A stretch of DNA of 64,000 bases from Dictyobacter aurantiacus (GCF_003967515.1 NZ_BIFQ01000001.1:6014001-6078000); one strand, 5' to 3'; shown: positions 17,444 through 26,317, counted from the first letter of the stretch. Notes: a model not told the origin generated them from the letters alone. Numbers and translations: made by a program.

Positions 17444-18619
17444 TCATGCTCTTTTCTGTCGCCAGCTACGCAGTACCTGAGCCAGGCGATCGATCTCCTG
17501 TTCTGTGTTATAAAAGCCCGTCGAGATGCGGATGGCATTGTATTCATGCACCATACGCACATAGATATCGTGTTCTTTCTGGAGCCGTTGGGCGGCTACC
17601 TCTGCATCGTAGCCATCAAGCACAAAAGTGAGCAATCCACTGGTTCCGGGCTGTGGTGTGATAACCGTCAGGCCTTCAATCTCTCTGAGAGCGTTATAGG
17701 CATAGCTACTCAAAGAGCAGGTGCGTTCAAAGATCCGGTTATATGTAATAGTTTCTTCCAACCAGCGGAAACTGGCGATCTGGCCCGCAACGGCGGCTGT
17801 CTGTCGTGCTCCCAGTTCAAAACGCTGTGCGGAGTCATGGAAGGACCATTTCCATTCGGGCTCGAATTTCAGTAAGCACCAGCCAACATAGGTTGGATGC
17901 AGCCGTTCAAGCGATTCGCGGCGTACATACAACGCGCCCGTACCGTCCGGCCCACATAACCATTTCTGCATAGGAAACGCATAGAAATCGATGCCAAGCT
18001 TTTTCACATCTACAGGGATCGCGCCCGCCGACTGCGCTCCATCGACCAGCACACAGATGTCTGATTGGTGGGCTAGCTGCGCGACCGCCTGCACATCCAG
18101 GATGGCTCCATTTGTAAAGGTCACGTGAGAAAGAACGATCAACCGCGTGCGAGGAGTGATCAGCTCACCAATAGTCTCCTTAGCTGGTCGCTCTCCGAGT
18201 CCCAGATCCGCGACGCGCAGGTTCACCTGGTAACGATCACGGATATGATGCAGCAAAGAGAGAACGCTGATATGCTCATGATTGGTCAGAATCACCTCAT
18301 CCCCTGGCTGCCAATTGAAGCCATTGCAGACGATATTGAGCCCCTCGCCTGTGTTCTCTGTCAGCGCGATTTCGTTCGTATCGGCGTGCAGAAGCTGTGC
18401 ACAATGGCTGCGCGCTTCCGCGTATAGCCCGGCCATTGTGGCGTATGTCTCCATGCCTAAACGCCCATTCGCGCACTCTTTCTGTAGCCATTCCTGCATC
18501 GCCTGGGACACGCAGCGAGGCAAAGGCCCAAAGGTGGCCGCATTGAGATAGATGTGGTCTGTAATGCCAGGCAATTCCTGACGAATAGATTGTATGTCTA
18601 TGATGGAATCAAGCATCAA
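17444..18619 (-). CDS. Class V aminotransferase (cysteine desulfurase/epimerase-like)
   Basis: A 391-residue PLP enzyme. VLVDGAQSAGAIPVDV supplies the PLP-binding Asp and Gln/Ser, and FPMQKWLCGPDGTG contains the Schiff-base Lys with GPxGTG following. ITEN-like ALTENTGEGLNIV forms the phosphate-binding start. The fold covers cysteine desulfurases, isopenicillin-N-epimerase-like and EgtE-like C-S lyases. The substrate cannot be decided. An S-delivering or C-S lyase role is possible. First gene of the aminotransferase-P450-O-methyltransferase unit, with a cluster-type promoter upstream. Confidence 0.87.
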   Translation of the reverse strand: MMLDSIIDIQSIRQELPGITDHIYLNAATFGPLPRCVSQAMQEWLQKECANGRLGMETYATMAGLYAEARSHCAQLLHADTNEIALTENTGEGLNIVCNGFNWQPGDEVILTNHEHISVLSLLHHIRDRYQVNLRVADLGLGERPAKETIGELITPRTRLIVLSHVTFTNGAILDVQAVAQLAHQSDICVLVDGAQSAGAIPVDVKKLGIDFYAFPMQKWLCGPDGTGALYVRRESLERLHPTYVGWCLLKFEPEWKWSFHDSAQRFELGARQTAAVAGQIASFRWLEETITYNRIFERTCSLSSYAYNALREIEGLTVITPQPGTSGLLTFVLDGYDAEVAAQRLQKEHDIYVRMVHEYNAIRISTGFYNTEQEIDRLAQVLRSWRQKRA

Positions 18620-19040
18620 ATCCTCCTCTGGAGCGACCTGCTAACGGATAGTGCCTACGATCAGCCTTATTCTTCACCTTTTCTGAGTATAGTGTGCTTC
18701 CTTTGAGAATGCTTCTTCGAGATTGCTGCATTCTGGTCGCCTGTATTGATCGTTTGGACTCTATGCCGCCTGCAGGCATGGATGATGAATGGCTAGTGTG
18801 AGTGGGAATGTTATTCATTATGGCGGCAAAAGGGCAATAGAGGAGGCCTGGCACCTATGCGAGCCTGGTCTTGTCGCTTTCTGACGATACATGAATGACC
18901 TGTAAGATCGCGCCTAGCATTGAAAATTACATTAATTTCTGCTATTATCATTTGCAGGTATCAATACAATTAACCGACAGCAATAACAGTATATGTATTT
19001 GTTGTCTTGAGCCAAATTGTTATAGGGGGAATGTGCTTTT
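18620..19040. other. Divergent intergenic region
   Basis: No supported gene. It carries the minus-strand cluster promoter. On the plus strand ahead of 19041 no matching AGAAGC/TATACT pair was found. Confidence 0.5.
18686..18718 (-). promoter_or_regulatory. Cluster-type promoter, aminotransferase operon
   Basis: On the minus strand: GAAGAAGC, 19 nt, TATACT. Confidence 0.6.
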
Positions 19041-19397
19041 ATGGCGGATCAACGTGTAGAGCTCTTTGAGCATATGATGACGGCAATTCTAACCACATCG
19101 GGTGATACCTCCTCCTCTTTACGTACTTCTCTTGCACGGCAGGCCGCGCGACTGTATAACGATCCCACCTCTGAAGATGGAGACCTCCCATCAGAGTTAG
19201 CGGTGCTGGTCAAAAAAGTGGCGTGTCATGCCTACCGCGTTACCGATCAAGATGTTGAGCAGGTACGCGCCCATGGTTATAGCGACCATGCTATCCTCGA
19301 AATCACGTTAAGCGTTGCCTCAGGCGTCAGTCAGAGTTGCCTGACGCGGGGGTTAAAAGCACTGGAGGAAGCCAGCAATGAGATTAGGTCACATTGA
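19041..19397 (+). CDS. Carboxymuconolactone decarboxylase/AhpD-like small protein
   Basis: A 118-residue all-helical protein. The central part (LVKKVACHAYRVTDQDVEQV, then HGYSDHAILEITLSVA) resembles a CMD-family core of the type that accompanies AhpD-like peroxidase-related proteins. It has no CxxC redox motif itself. The next gene starts 20 nt before its stop, so the two are probably coupled and may form a hetero-oligomer. The exact role is unknown. Its pairing with a redox-motif partner suggests a thiol/peroxide-linked function. Confidence 0.65.
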   Translation: MADQRVELFEHMMTAILTTSGDTSSSLRTSLARQAARLYNDPTSEDGDLPSELAVLVKKVACHAYRVTDQDVEQVRAHGYSDHAILEITLSVASGVSQSCLTRGLKALEEASNEIRSH

Positions 19398-19917
19398 GGA
19401 AATTGACAGAGATCAACCTGTTTCAGACATCCGGCGGATCATTCGCTATAGCTACGATCTGTTTGGCAAGCACTTCTCAATCTGCTTACAGCGCTTCCTG
19501 AGAGGCGACTCTGATTGGAGTGTTGGAGAGCGTGAGCTATTTGCCTCTTTTACCGCATCGCGGCTACAATGTGTTTATTGAACGGGCGCTCATGGAGCAG
19601 TTGCATCCAAAACTCTTAATGACGATCTGGTTCAGGCTGTTCTCAGCGATTGGAGAACGGCGCCTATTCATGAACAGCTTCGCGCGACCCTGGGATTACT
19701 GGAGAAGGTTACCTGCTCGCCATCATCTGTCACATCGTCTGATGTGCTACCGCTCTTACAAATAGGAATCAGTGAGCGCGCCATAGAAGATGCTCTCTTG
19801 ATTTGTGCCTGCTTTTCTATCATTGCCCGTGTCGCCGACACCCTCGATGTCGCTATCCCCTCCGCCGAAGGTTTCTCTCGCTCAGCAGATATGCTGCTGG
19901 CCTATGGTTATGTATAA
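19378..19917 (+). CDS. AhpD-like (peroxidase-related CMD) protein with in-frame TGA at the CxxC site; candidate selenoprotein
   Basis: Read through one in-frame TGA at 19579-19581, this frame gives 179 residues of continuous AhpD/CMD-type sequence: WSVGERELFASF before it and TGAHGAVAS just after it. The usual motif is C-x-x-C-x-G-A/S-H. Here it is C-V-Y-(TGA)-T-G-A-H, so the stop replaces exactly the second, redox-active Cys. The rest stays open to TAA, with a normal family C-terminus (ISERAIEDALLICACFS...VADTLDVAIP). Taken as two fragments, neither piece would be functional. Known bacterial selenoproteins include AhpD-like proteins with Sec in this motif. The alternative is a Cys-to-stop nonsense mutation. 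Start overlaps the upstream CMD gene. Confidence 0.6.
19593..19609 (+). promoter_or_regulatory. SECIS-like hairpin after the in-frame TGA
   Basis: TGGAGC pairs with GC-A-TCCA around a 4-nt loop AGTT, with one bulged A. The loop starts 17 nt after the TGA. Bacterial SECIS elements are short hairpins just after UGA with a G (usually GU) in the apical loop and a bulge. The E. coli fdhF element, as remembered, also places the loop 17 nt after UGA. The stem is only 6 bp, so this is supportive rather than decisive. Confidence 0.5.
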
Positions 19918-19922
19918 GAGGA

Positions 19923-19951
19923 TGCATGGGGAACGCAGGCGTCCCCATGCA
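19923..19951. terminator. Hairpin between AhpD-like and aminopeptidase genes
   Basis: TGCATGGGGA pairs exactly with TCCCCATGCA across a 9-nt loop, between convergent genes. Confidence 0.65.
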
Positions 19952-19954
19952 CTA

Positions 19955-21061
19955 CTAGAAAACGATGATCTGACCATCTTTACAGACTAGCTCGCCGTCG
20001 ATGCGTACTTCGGCGCCCACACGCAGGTCATACACCATGTCCCAGTGGATGACAGAGCGGTTGACTCCACCGGTGAGGGGAAAACTTGCGCCCAGGGCAA
20101 AGTGAATCGTGCCGCTCATTTTCTCGTCGAAGAGAGGATTGTTAATGCTGCGGTTGATATGAGGATTATTCCCAAAGGCGAATTCACCCAGACGATTGGC
20201 GCCGGCGTCCGCGCTGAGCATCTTTTCCAGATATGCCTGCCCTTGCTTTGCTTGTGCTTCCACGACGGTGCCATGCTCAAACCGTAAACGCACATCTTCT
20301 ACTGAGCGGCCTCCATAGGAGGTAGGAATGTTGTAATGGATATATCCATTGACCGAATCCTCAACGGGCGCGGTGAAAAATTCACCACCAGGAAAATTGT
20401 AGCGCCCATCATCGTTCAAAAAAATACGTCCGGCAATCGAAAATGTGAGATCAGTATCCGGGCCCTGTATATGCACATTGCGTTTCCCTTGCATCCATGC
20501 CACAAGCTGATCTTGTTGCCTGGAGAGCTCTTGCCAGCGTGCGATAGGGTCTTCATCGTCAAGAAAGCAAGCATGATATACAAAATCTTCGAATTCGCGC
20601 TGAGACATCCCTGCATCCTGCGCATAGGCATTTGTCGGGTATAGCGTAATAGAGCGGCGCAGTGAACCATCCTCGCAGCGGGCACGCAAGGTTTGAAAGG
20701 TATCCTTCTGGCTCTGACTCAAGAGCGCGAGGCGTGCTGGATCAACGTTGTTCATATCACTGGTATTTGTACGCGAGAGGATGTCGATCGCTGTTTCATA
20801 CTCTTCGGCAATCAAACGAAACGAATCAGGTATATACGCTACCTGTGTGTCTGAGCCATGCTTGAGAAGCATCTCTTTTACGCCTGGAACCTCGATGAAT
20901 ATTTCTGGAAATGCTCCTATACGGATTGCCTCATCCGCAATTTCCTGGAGCAAGGGAAGCGTTACCGGCTCTGCTCGGACGCCCAGTCGTTCTCCTTGTT
21001 TCACCTCTAAAGAATAGTGTAGTAGCACCTGCGCCATACGGCGTAATCGTGGATCACCCAT
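19955..21061 (-). CDS. M29-family (thermophilic) aminopeptidase
   Basis: A 368-residue metallo-aminopeptidase. It begins with the RMAQVLLHYSLEVKQGERLGVRAE segment characteristic of M29 enzymes (AmpS/PepS, aminopeptidase T). The metal-binding half contains FPGGEFFTAPVEDSVNG, HINRSINNPLFDEKMSGTIHFALG and NRSVIHWDMVYDLR. The family removes N-terminal residues using Co/Zn and acts in the cytoplasm. It is in the middle of the cluster and has a weaker cluster-type promoter, but a housekeeping role is equally possible. Confidence 0.88.
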   Translation of the reverse strand: MGDPRLRRMAQVLLHYSLEVKQGERLGVRAEPVTLPLLQEIADEAIRIGAFPEIFIEVPGVKEMLLKHGSDTQVAYIPDSFRLIAEEYETAIDILSRTNTSDMNNVDPARLALLSQSQKDTFQTLRARCEDGSLRRSITLYPTNAYAQDAGMSQREFEDFVYHACFLDDEDPIARWQELSRQQDQLVAWMQGKRNVHIQGPDTDLTFSIAGRIFLNDDGRYNFPGGEFFTAPVEDSVNGYIHYNIPTSYGGRSVEDVRLRFEHGTVVEAQAKQGQAYLEKMLSADAGANRLGEFAFGNNPHINRSINNPLFDEKMSGTIHFALGASFPLTGGVNRSVIHWDMVYDLRVGAEVRIDGELVCKDGQIIVF

Positions 21062-21112
21062 AACTACTCCTTGGATCTAGATTCGGCACGGCCATCTTTA
21101 ACGTTCGTCTAA

Positions 21113-21145
21113 AGTATAGTGCTTTTCCACCAGTATCTCTTCTCA
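21113..21145 (-). promoter_or_regulatory. Weaker cluster-type promoter, aminopeptidase
   Basis: On the minus strand: TGAGAAGA, 19 nt, TATACT. The -10 is exact, but the upstream box is degenerate. Confidence 0.4.
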
Positions 21146-21250
21146 CATCTTGCGTGATGCTTTTTCGCACAGACCACTATAGCTATAAACTATGTATTGG
21201 AGCGCTCCTAACCTCATACATGCTTCAGGCACGCCATAGTTCGCAATCCA

Positions 21251-21283
21251 TAAGAAGATAAATGTTTAGCGATTCATCTATAC
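21251..21283 (+). promoter_or_regulatory. Cluster-type promoter, UbiB-like kinase
   Basis: AAGAAGAT, 19 nt, TATACT. A GAAGAT variant of the box is also used ahead of the megasynthase. Confidence 0.5.
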
Positions 21284-21344
21284 TACCTGATGATTGGCAT
21301 ATTCTTGATTTGCGCATGTTCGGTACTCAATAAGGAGCTCTAAA

Positions 21345-22721
21345 ATGGCTACGTCTCAAGGGATCAAGGCGACGAATAGGCCCTTCATCGTTCAGAAGAC
21401 GCAGGAACACGCATCCGTTTTTCAAGTCGGCTATCGGTTCTTGGAAATCATCGCGTATGTGTGTGTGCATGGTATCCGTCTGGCGCTCCGCTTATTTTTC
21501 AACACCTTCAGGCGCCAGAAGCGCTCGCGTCAGAGTCTCATCGGCCAGGCGATAGCCGAGCTCTGTGACGCCCTCGGAGCAACCTTCATCAAAATCGGTC
21601 AGATTCTCAGCACACGCTGTGATCTCTTCACCCAGGATATGATGGCGCCGTTAAGCAGGCTACAGGATTGCATCAAACCATTTCCTTTTCACCACGTTCC
21701 AATCATTATCCAGCAGCAACTGGGGCGCCCTTTAGAGGAGATCTTTTGTGAGTTTGAGCCGCAACCTATCTCCAGCGCCAGTATTGGCAGCGTCTATCGT
21801 GCTCGGCTCCACACAGGGCAAGAGGTAGCCGTCAAAATACGCCGTCCGGGCATCGTGCCGAAGGTGAATAACGATTTTTATCTGTTACGCTCGATGGCCT
21901 CTATTATGGCTCGCTTCCCGGCTATGCGCCTGATTCCTATGGTTGAGATGATAGATGAACTGGGACAATGCATTAAGCAGCAGCTGGATCTGCGTATTGA
22001 GGCGGCGAACACGCGCCATTTTCGGGAACAGCTTGCGCATGACTCTCTGGTTCATATACCAGAACTGGTCGATGAATACTGCACCGAAGCTGTTATGGTC
22101 ATGGAATTTTTCGACAATCTCGTCCGGCTTGATGAACTGGATTGGACCGAGGAAGAGTATCGGGCATCGCTCCTGACGGCATTGAGAGCCTTATACTATA
22201 TGATCTTTCTTGATGGCTTTATCCATTGTGATCTGCATCCAGGAAATATGTATTTGCGCAAAGGCGGGCAGGTGGTCATTCTGGATGCAGGATTTGTCGC
22301 GCAACTCAAACGTGAGGATCGCCATCAGTTTGTTGAATTTTTCCTGGGCATCTCTATGAACGCAGGTAAGCGCTGCGCTCGCATCCTCTATGAAACCGCG
22401 TCTTACAAATCCGCGACCTTTGACCAGGAGCAGTTCCAGCAAGAGGTGAGAGAGCTTATTCGCAAAAGCTCTGGCGCGAACGCGGCAAACTTTCAGGTTG
22501 CCACCTTCGCCTACCAGATTTTTGCGATCCAGAAGCGTTTTGGACTACGGGGCTCCACCGATTTTACCATGGCTATTCTGTCATTACTCGTTTTTGAAGG
22601 AATTGCCAAGCAGCTCTATCCTCAATTAGATTTTCAGACCGAGGCCAGGCCTTTCTTATTTAAAGCCATGGTAAGGAAGCGCGATGAGAATGCCGCGCAA
22701 GCTGGAAAGTCTGGTTTATGA
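21345..22721 (+). CDS. ABC1/UbiB/AarF-family atypical kinase
   Basis: A 458-residue UbiB-type protein. The KxGQ motif appears as FIKIGQILSTR, the A-rich loop SSASIGSVYRARL replaces the Gly-rich loop of kinases, the nucleotide-binding Lys is in EVAVKIRRPG, the catalytic HCDLHPGN is present and VILDAGFVAQL is the metal-binding DxG variant. Family members support isoprenoid-quinone biosynthesis or lipid handling and bind ATP at membranes. A C-terminal TM hairpin usual in UbiB is not evident. Its cluster role is unclear. It may be a co-opted lipid/quinone helper. Confidence 0.87.
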   Translation: MATSQGIKATNRPFIVQKTQEHASVFQVGYRFLEIIAYVCVHGIRLALRLFFNTFRRQKRSRQSLIGQAIAELCDALGATFIKIGQILSTRCDLFTQDMMAPLSRLQDCIKPFPFHHVPIIIQQQLGRPLEEIFCEFEPQPISSASIGSVYRARLHTGQEVAVKIRRPGIVPKVNNDFYLLRSMASIMARFPAMRLIPMVEMIDELGQCIKQQLDLRIEAANTRHFREQLAHDSLVHIPELVDEYCTEAVMVMEFFDNLVRLDELDWTEEEYRASLLTALRALYYMIFLDGFIHCDLHPGNMYLRKGGQVVILDAGFVAQLKREDRHQFVEFFLGISMNAGKRCARILYETASYKSATFDQEQFQQEVRELIRKSSGANAANFQVATFAYQIFAIQKRFGLRGSTDFTMAILSLLVFEGIAKQLYPQLDFQTEARPFLFKAMVRKRDENAAQAGKSGL

Positions 22722-23087
22722 TTGGATTTTCATTTTGAGCAAACGAAAAGTAGAACACGCAGAAAGTGGCAATGTAAGAGAAGACCATAACCTGGGTGGG
22801 GCATTATATTAGAAGCAAGAACAGCAAGGACAGTGAATCGTCTGATAGCGGATTGAGCTCTTGCTAAATGATAGCTTATCTGGCATCACATATACGGCTA
22901 TTGAGAGAACGAATCCTATCAGAGAGATGTACACCAGCTTGCGTTTTCCTGGCAAAGCCTACGCGGAAAGAGACAATTGGATAGCAGCGGTTGATGCCTA
23001 TCGCAATACTCCTACTATTGTGGCTTTGCCAACGATTGGCGTATGTATCGTCTGTGCAGTAGTTACCCCAAGCAAGTGGAGGAAACA
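22722..23087. other. Intergenic leader region
   Basis: No supported gene. An AGAAGC sequence occurs at about 22811-22816, but there is no TATACT at the cluster spacing. Confidence 0.4.
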
Positions 23088-23699
23088 ATGATCAACGAAA
23101 AGACCCAGCAGACAACCAAGACCTTAGTTCCCAGCCCAAAAAGCCTTGACGAACTCCAGCTCTTTACGATGCCAGAGGGCGGAATGGATCAGTTGAACTT
23201 CATAACCTGGGACACCATCGAATTGATTGGCCAGGGTGAGGAAGTTGTCGAGTTCCATGGCTACTATATGATTGACCGTGCGAACCCAACATCGGCAGAT
23301 TGGGCTGAAGCTTCTGTTGATATCCGCATGCACGAACTCAACGTTGATGGCGTCAGCAAGAGCTTTGGTCGCATCCATGCCAGCGTCAACCCTGATCTGG
23401 GCAAGATCTCCGGCGGCCAGGTACGTCCTGGGACCACCTATACAGCTCCTGATTCGCCAAAACTGTGCCAGATGTATGGTTACATGCAGTTTGACCTGCA
23501 GGATGTTGGCATCACGGTTTTCAACAAAGAGCCAATCGTTCTTGAGCACAACATCACCCATATCCCGCCAGTGGGACAGGGCGGTGGCACCAAAGAGCGC
23601 GTTGACATCCCCCTGTATCGCAAAGACGATCCAGACGGCGATCCTGTCGCTATCCTGCATCGTGTGAAAACCCACATCGGTAGCTGGCTGAAAAAGTAA
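23088..23699 (+). CDS. Conserved hypothetical protein (DUF6073-like)
   Basis: A 203-residue soluble protein with no TM or signal peptide. It reads as beta-rich: MDQLNFITWDTIELIGQGEEVVEFHGYYMID, then HELNVDGVSKSFGRIHASVNP, ending with a VKTHIGSWLKK tail. It resembles, from memory, the DUF6073 family found in secondary-metabolite-rich bacteria. That assignment is tentative and no activity is known. Start at ATG 23088 is set by GGAGG 5 nt upstream. Longer upstream extension reads through non-coding-looking sequence. It sits alone between the UbiB-like and DinB/SCP2 genes. Confidence 0.6.
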   Translation: MINEKTQQTTKTLVPSPKSLDELQLFTMPEGGMDQLNFITWDTIELIGQGEEVVEFHGYYMIDRANPTSADWAEASVDIRMHELNVDGVSKSFGRIHASVNPDLGKISGGQVRPGTTYTAPDSPKLCQMYGYMQFDLQDVGITVFNKEPIVLEHNITHIPPVGQGGGTKERVDIPLYRKDDPDGDPVAILHRVKTHIGSWLKK

Positions 23700-23898
23700 G
23701 TTCGCGTGACTTTCTTCTAAGCTAGAGGCGACGTACGTCCAGGAAGTACATACAGGTGGCATTGTCCATTTATATGTATAAATGGATGTGCGTCGCTTCT
23801 CGGCATTGTTCGGACAGATTACAATGAGCGGAGCGGCTTTGTAGCGAAGAAAAAGAATGCGGACCGGCAGTCCACCTTACGATATTCCATAGGAGAGC

Positions 23899-24774
23899 AT
23901 GATGGAAAAAGTTTCATTAGAGACACGACAACACTTCATCGCTACAGATCTGTTCTCTCTGGCGGATCAGCTCTTGCCATTTCTCCAGAGCTGCCATCCG
24001 CAGGCGTGGGAGCAGCGTGGCAAGCACGTCAGGAAAAGCGAATGGACGTTACGCCAGACCGTCGCGCACCTTGTCTCTGCGTGCGAATATTATTTGTTAA
24101 CCTTGCAGTGTGCGCTGCAGCATGAGACACTGACCATCCAGGGTTTTAGCCAGAGGAAGGATCTGGCTCCACTTAATGCGCAAGAAATTCTGCGCCGCCA
24201 ACACCTGCAACCGGCCGAGCTTATTGCCGCTTTACACCAGGCGCTTGTCAATACAGCTACCCTTGCCCAACAGGCAACCGAAGACCAGCTTTGCTGCTCT
24301 GTGGTGGTGCCCGTCTTCAATCGATCTGTTAGTGTAATCGAGCTCCTTGAAATGCAACTTGTGCACCCTGGCATTGTGCATGCATCCCAGGTGGCCGTGC
24401 CGGCCAATAAAGAGCCACTCTGGAAATGTTATGAACAAGATTATATGCACCGCATGCTGGATCGCTTCTTTCGCTTGATGACGCTCATCTATTGGCCTGA
24501 ACGGGGCGGAGCCATTCATACCACTATACAATTTCTTGTCGCCGGACCCGCTGGCGGTCAGTGGTATCTCTCCATTACTCCGTCTGGCTGTGATTTCAGT
24601 GCGGGTAAAGTTCCTGGGCCGCAGGTCACACTCTGGGCCGCGAACGCGGATACCCTCTGCCAGTTTTTTACCGGTCAGCTGGCACTGCCGCAGGCGATTC
24701 TGGGCAGAAAGCTTTTGCTCTGGGGTAATCTCATATTTGCTAGAAAAATGAGCAATTTATTTTCTCCCATATAA
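23899..24774 (+). CDS. DinB/maleylpyruvate-isomerase-like protein with SCP2-type C-terminus
   Basis: A 291-residue two-part protein. Residues about 10-185 form a four-helix DinB/MDMPI-type domain (WTLRQTVAHLVSACEYYL, then a distal MQLVHPGIVHASQVAV), with His residues at the usual metal positions. Residues 200-291 resemble an SCP2 sterol-carrier-like domain (QWYLSITPSGCDFSAG, then GPQVTLWAANADTLCQFFTGQ). This pairing is seen in mycothiol/bacillithiol-dependent isomerases and resistance-associated proteins. It could bind a hydrophobic product or act as a thiol-dependent enzyme. Function unproven. Confidence 0.65.
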   Translation: MMEKVSLETRQHFIATDLFSLADQLLPFLQSCHPQAWEQRGKHVRKSEWTLRQTVAHLVSACEYYLLTLQCALQHETLTIQGFSQRKDLAPLNAQEILRRQHLQPAELIAALHQALVNTATLAQQATEDQLCCSVVVPVFNRSVSVIELLEMQLVHPGIVHASQVAVPANKEPLWKCYEQDYMHRMLDRFFRLMTLIYWPERGGAIHTTIQFLVAGPAGGQWYLSITPSGCDFSAGKVPGPQVTLWAANADTLCQFFTGQLALPQAILGRKLLLWGNLIFARKMSNLFSPI

Positions 24775-25010
24775 GTTGTGTAATTCTTTATAAATTTTTA
24801 ATTTTATTAAGCTTATACAGCTGTGCTTTCAGCGTAGGTGGTGTTTGGATGATGAAGGCGAAGCTGTAAACTCATCGTGCCCTCCCCCATAACGAATCAA
24901 TCCTCATCTATGCGGCGGCTAATGCGGCTCCACAAGGGAATTTAGCCATTATTTTGTTATGCAGGATATCATTGGCTATGCGGATAATGCAAGTAAAGAT
25001 GTATTAAAAC

Positions 25011-25040
25011 GAAGCGAGCGACAGACATTTATAGTATATA
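25011..25040 (+). promoter_or_regulatory. Upstream tandem cluster-type promoter, DUF1702 gene
   Basis: GAAGC, 19 nt, TATATA. A weaker match placed 65 nt before a stronger one. Confidence 0.4.
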
Positions 25041-25075
25041 ATGCGATTACTGTAGGTAATAGAATGAGCAAACTT

Positions 25076-25109
25076 GAAGAAGCGAACATTTTAACGGATA
25101 CGTTATACT
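25076..25109 (+). promoter_or_regulatory. Cluster-type promoter, DUF1702/core genes
   Basis: GAAGAAGC, 20 nt, TATACT. Confidence 0.6.
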
Positions 25110-25235
25110 GGGTGTGTGTAGCGGGTGGGTGAGGTGAGAGAAACTTGACAGTATTTGTAGTGAATCTATTGTTATTTGTCACTGTAACAGTCCGTTGTAT
25201 GTATGCTTTTATAAGGATTGTTAAGGAGAAATACT

Positions 25236-26198
25236 GTGAGTTTTACCAGTGGAGGCTTACTAAGTACTCTTCTGAGGATAGGGCCTGCAGAGACAGATTT
25301 TGACAGGCATGGTTTTCATTCCGGCACGGCTGCTACGCGTGAACAGTTAGAACAGTGTGCCCTCTCTTTTGTTCATGGCTATAATACAACCCTCAGCAGC
25401 GAAACAAATGCGATTCTTATCAACCGGCTCAATCAGGTTGAACAGCAATATAGAGGTTTTGCCTATGAAGGCGCGGGTATGGCTCTCGCTATTCTTGATT
25501 TTATCTTCCCCTGGCAGAAGCGTTTCATGCCGTTGACCCTCAATGAGGGAAATGACTATATTTATCTATTGTATGTGGGGTGGGGTTGGAGCATGGGAAG
25601 ACTTCCTCGTAAACGCATCAGGCCTGAGAAGCGGGCTCCTTATGATCCTCTTTTGTCCTGGCTTTCATATGATGGTTACGGCTTTCACGAGGGGTTTTTT
25701 TCGTGGAAAAAGAGCTATCTACAGCAGCGCTATCCAATCAGCCTCCCTCGCGGTTATGCTCGTCAAGCTTTTGATCAGGGCCTGGGTCGAGGTTTGTGGT
25801 TCGTTGGCTGCGGCGATATTTTCTATATTTCTGACATTATCAGCGCTTTTCCACCTTTACGGCAGGCGGAACTCTGGAGTGGAATTGGTCTTGCTGCCAC
25901 TTATGCTGGAGGAGTCTCGTCTGAGACTCTGCAACAACTGCGACAGGCTACCACCAAATATTATCCATATATGGCACAAGGAGCAGCATTTGCGATTAAA
26001 GCCCGGCAACGAGCCCACAATATCATTCCACATACCCATCTTGCCAGTGATATTCTCTGCGGACTTCCAGTTGATGATGTCATACAAATTGTCGATATAT
26101 CGCTTGAAAACCTTCCTCTTCACCAGACCGAGCCAGCGTTTGAACTCTGGCGCCACCGTATTCGGGATTCATTACATCTTCCGACACATACCATCTAG
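25236..26198 (+). CDS. DUF1702-family enediyne-associated protein (UnbL-like)
   Basis: A 320-residue protein whose N-terminus has the FDRHGF motif and the FAYEGAGMALAILD segment, followed by YIYLLYVGWGWSMGRLPRK, the pattern of DUF1702 proteins that accompany enediyne polyketide synthases. No enzymatic motif is evident. The GTG at 25236 is chosen because AAGGAGA lies 6 nt upstream. A TTG 18 nt earlier overlaps that site. It precedes the megasynthase by 190 nt in the same direction. Membership of the warhead cassette is the main clue to function. Its biochemical role is not established in the family. Confidence 0.75.
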   Translation: MSFTSGGLLSTLLRIGPAETDFDRHGFHSGTAATREQLEQCALSFVHGYNTTLSSETNAILINRLNQVEQQYRGFAYEGAGMALAILDFIFPWQKRFMPLTLNEGNDYIYLLYVGWGWSMGRLPRKRIRPEKRAPYDPLLSWLSYDGYGFHEGFFSWKKSYLQQRYPISLPRGYARQAFDQGLGRGLWFVGCGDIFYISDIISAFPPLRQAELWSGIGLAATYAGGVSSETLQQLRQATTKYYPYMAQGAAFAIKARQRAHNIIPHTHLASDILCGLPVDDVIQIVDISLENLPLHQTEPAFELWRHRIRDSLHLPTHTI

Positions 26199-26284
26199 TA
26201 TTATCGGCGGACAATCCAAAGCATGGGAGTGTACACTTCCGTGCTCATGGTGGACCGTGTGTGTTAGTTACCTGACAGTCTGAT

Positions 26285-26317
26285 AAGAAGATTAATACCG
26301 TGGCACACGGTTATATG
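26285..26317 (+). promoter_or_regulatory. Weak cluster-type promoter, megasynthase
   Basis: AAGAAGAT, 19 nt, TATATG. It would give the core operon its own start, in addition to read-through from the DUF1702 gene. Confidence 0.4.

Larger units (their letters stand above)
24775..25235. other. Regulatory region ahead of the enediyne-type core operon
   Basis: An AT-rich region without a supported gene. It holds two tandem cluster-type promoters and a leader of about 125 nt. Confidence 0.6.

Noticed and set aside
19520-19765. 81-residue plus-strand ORF overlapping the AhpD-like gene
   Set aside because: It is out of frame with the family sequence, which continues through the TGA in the other frame.
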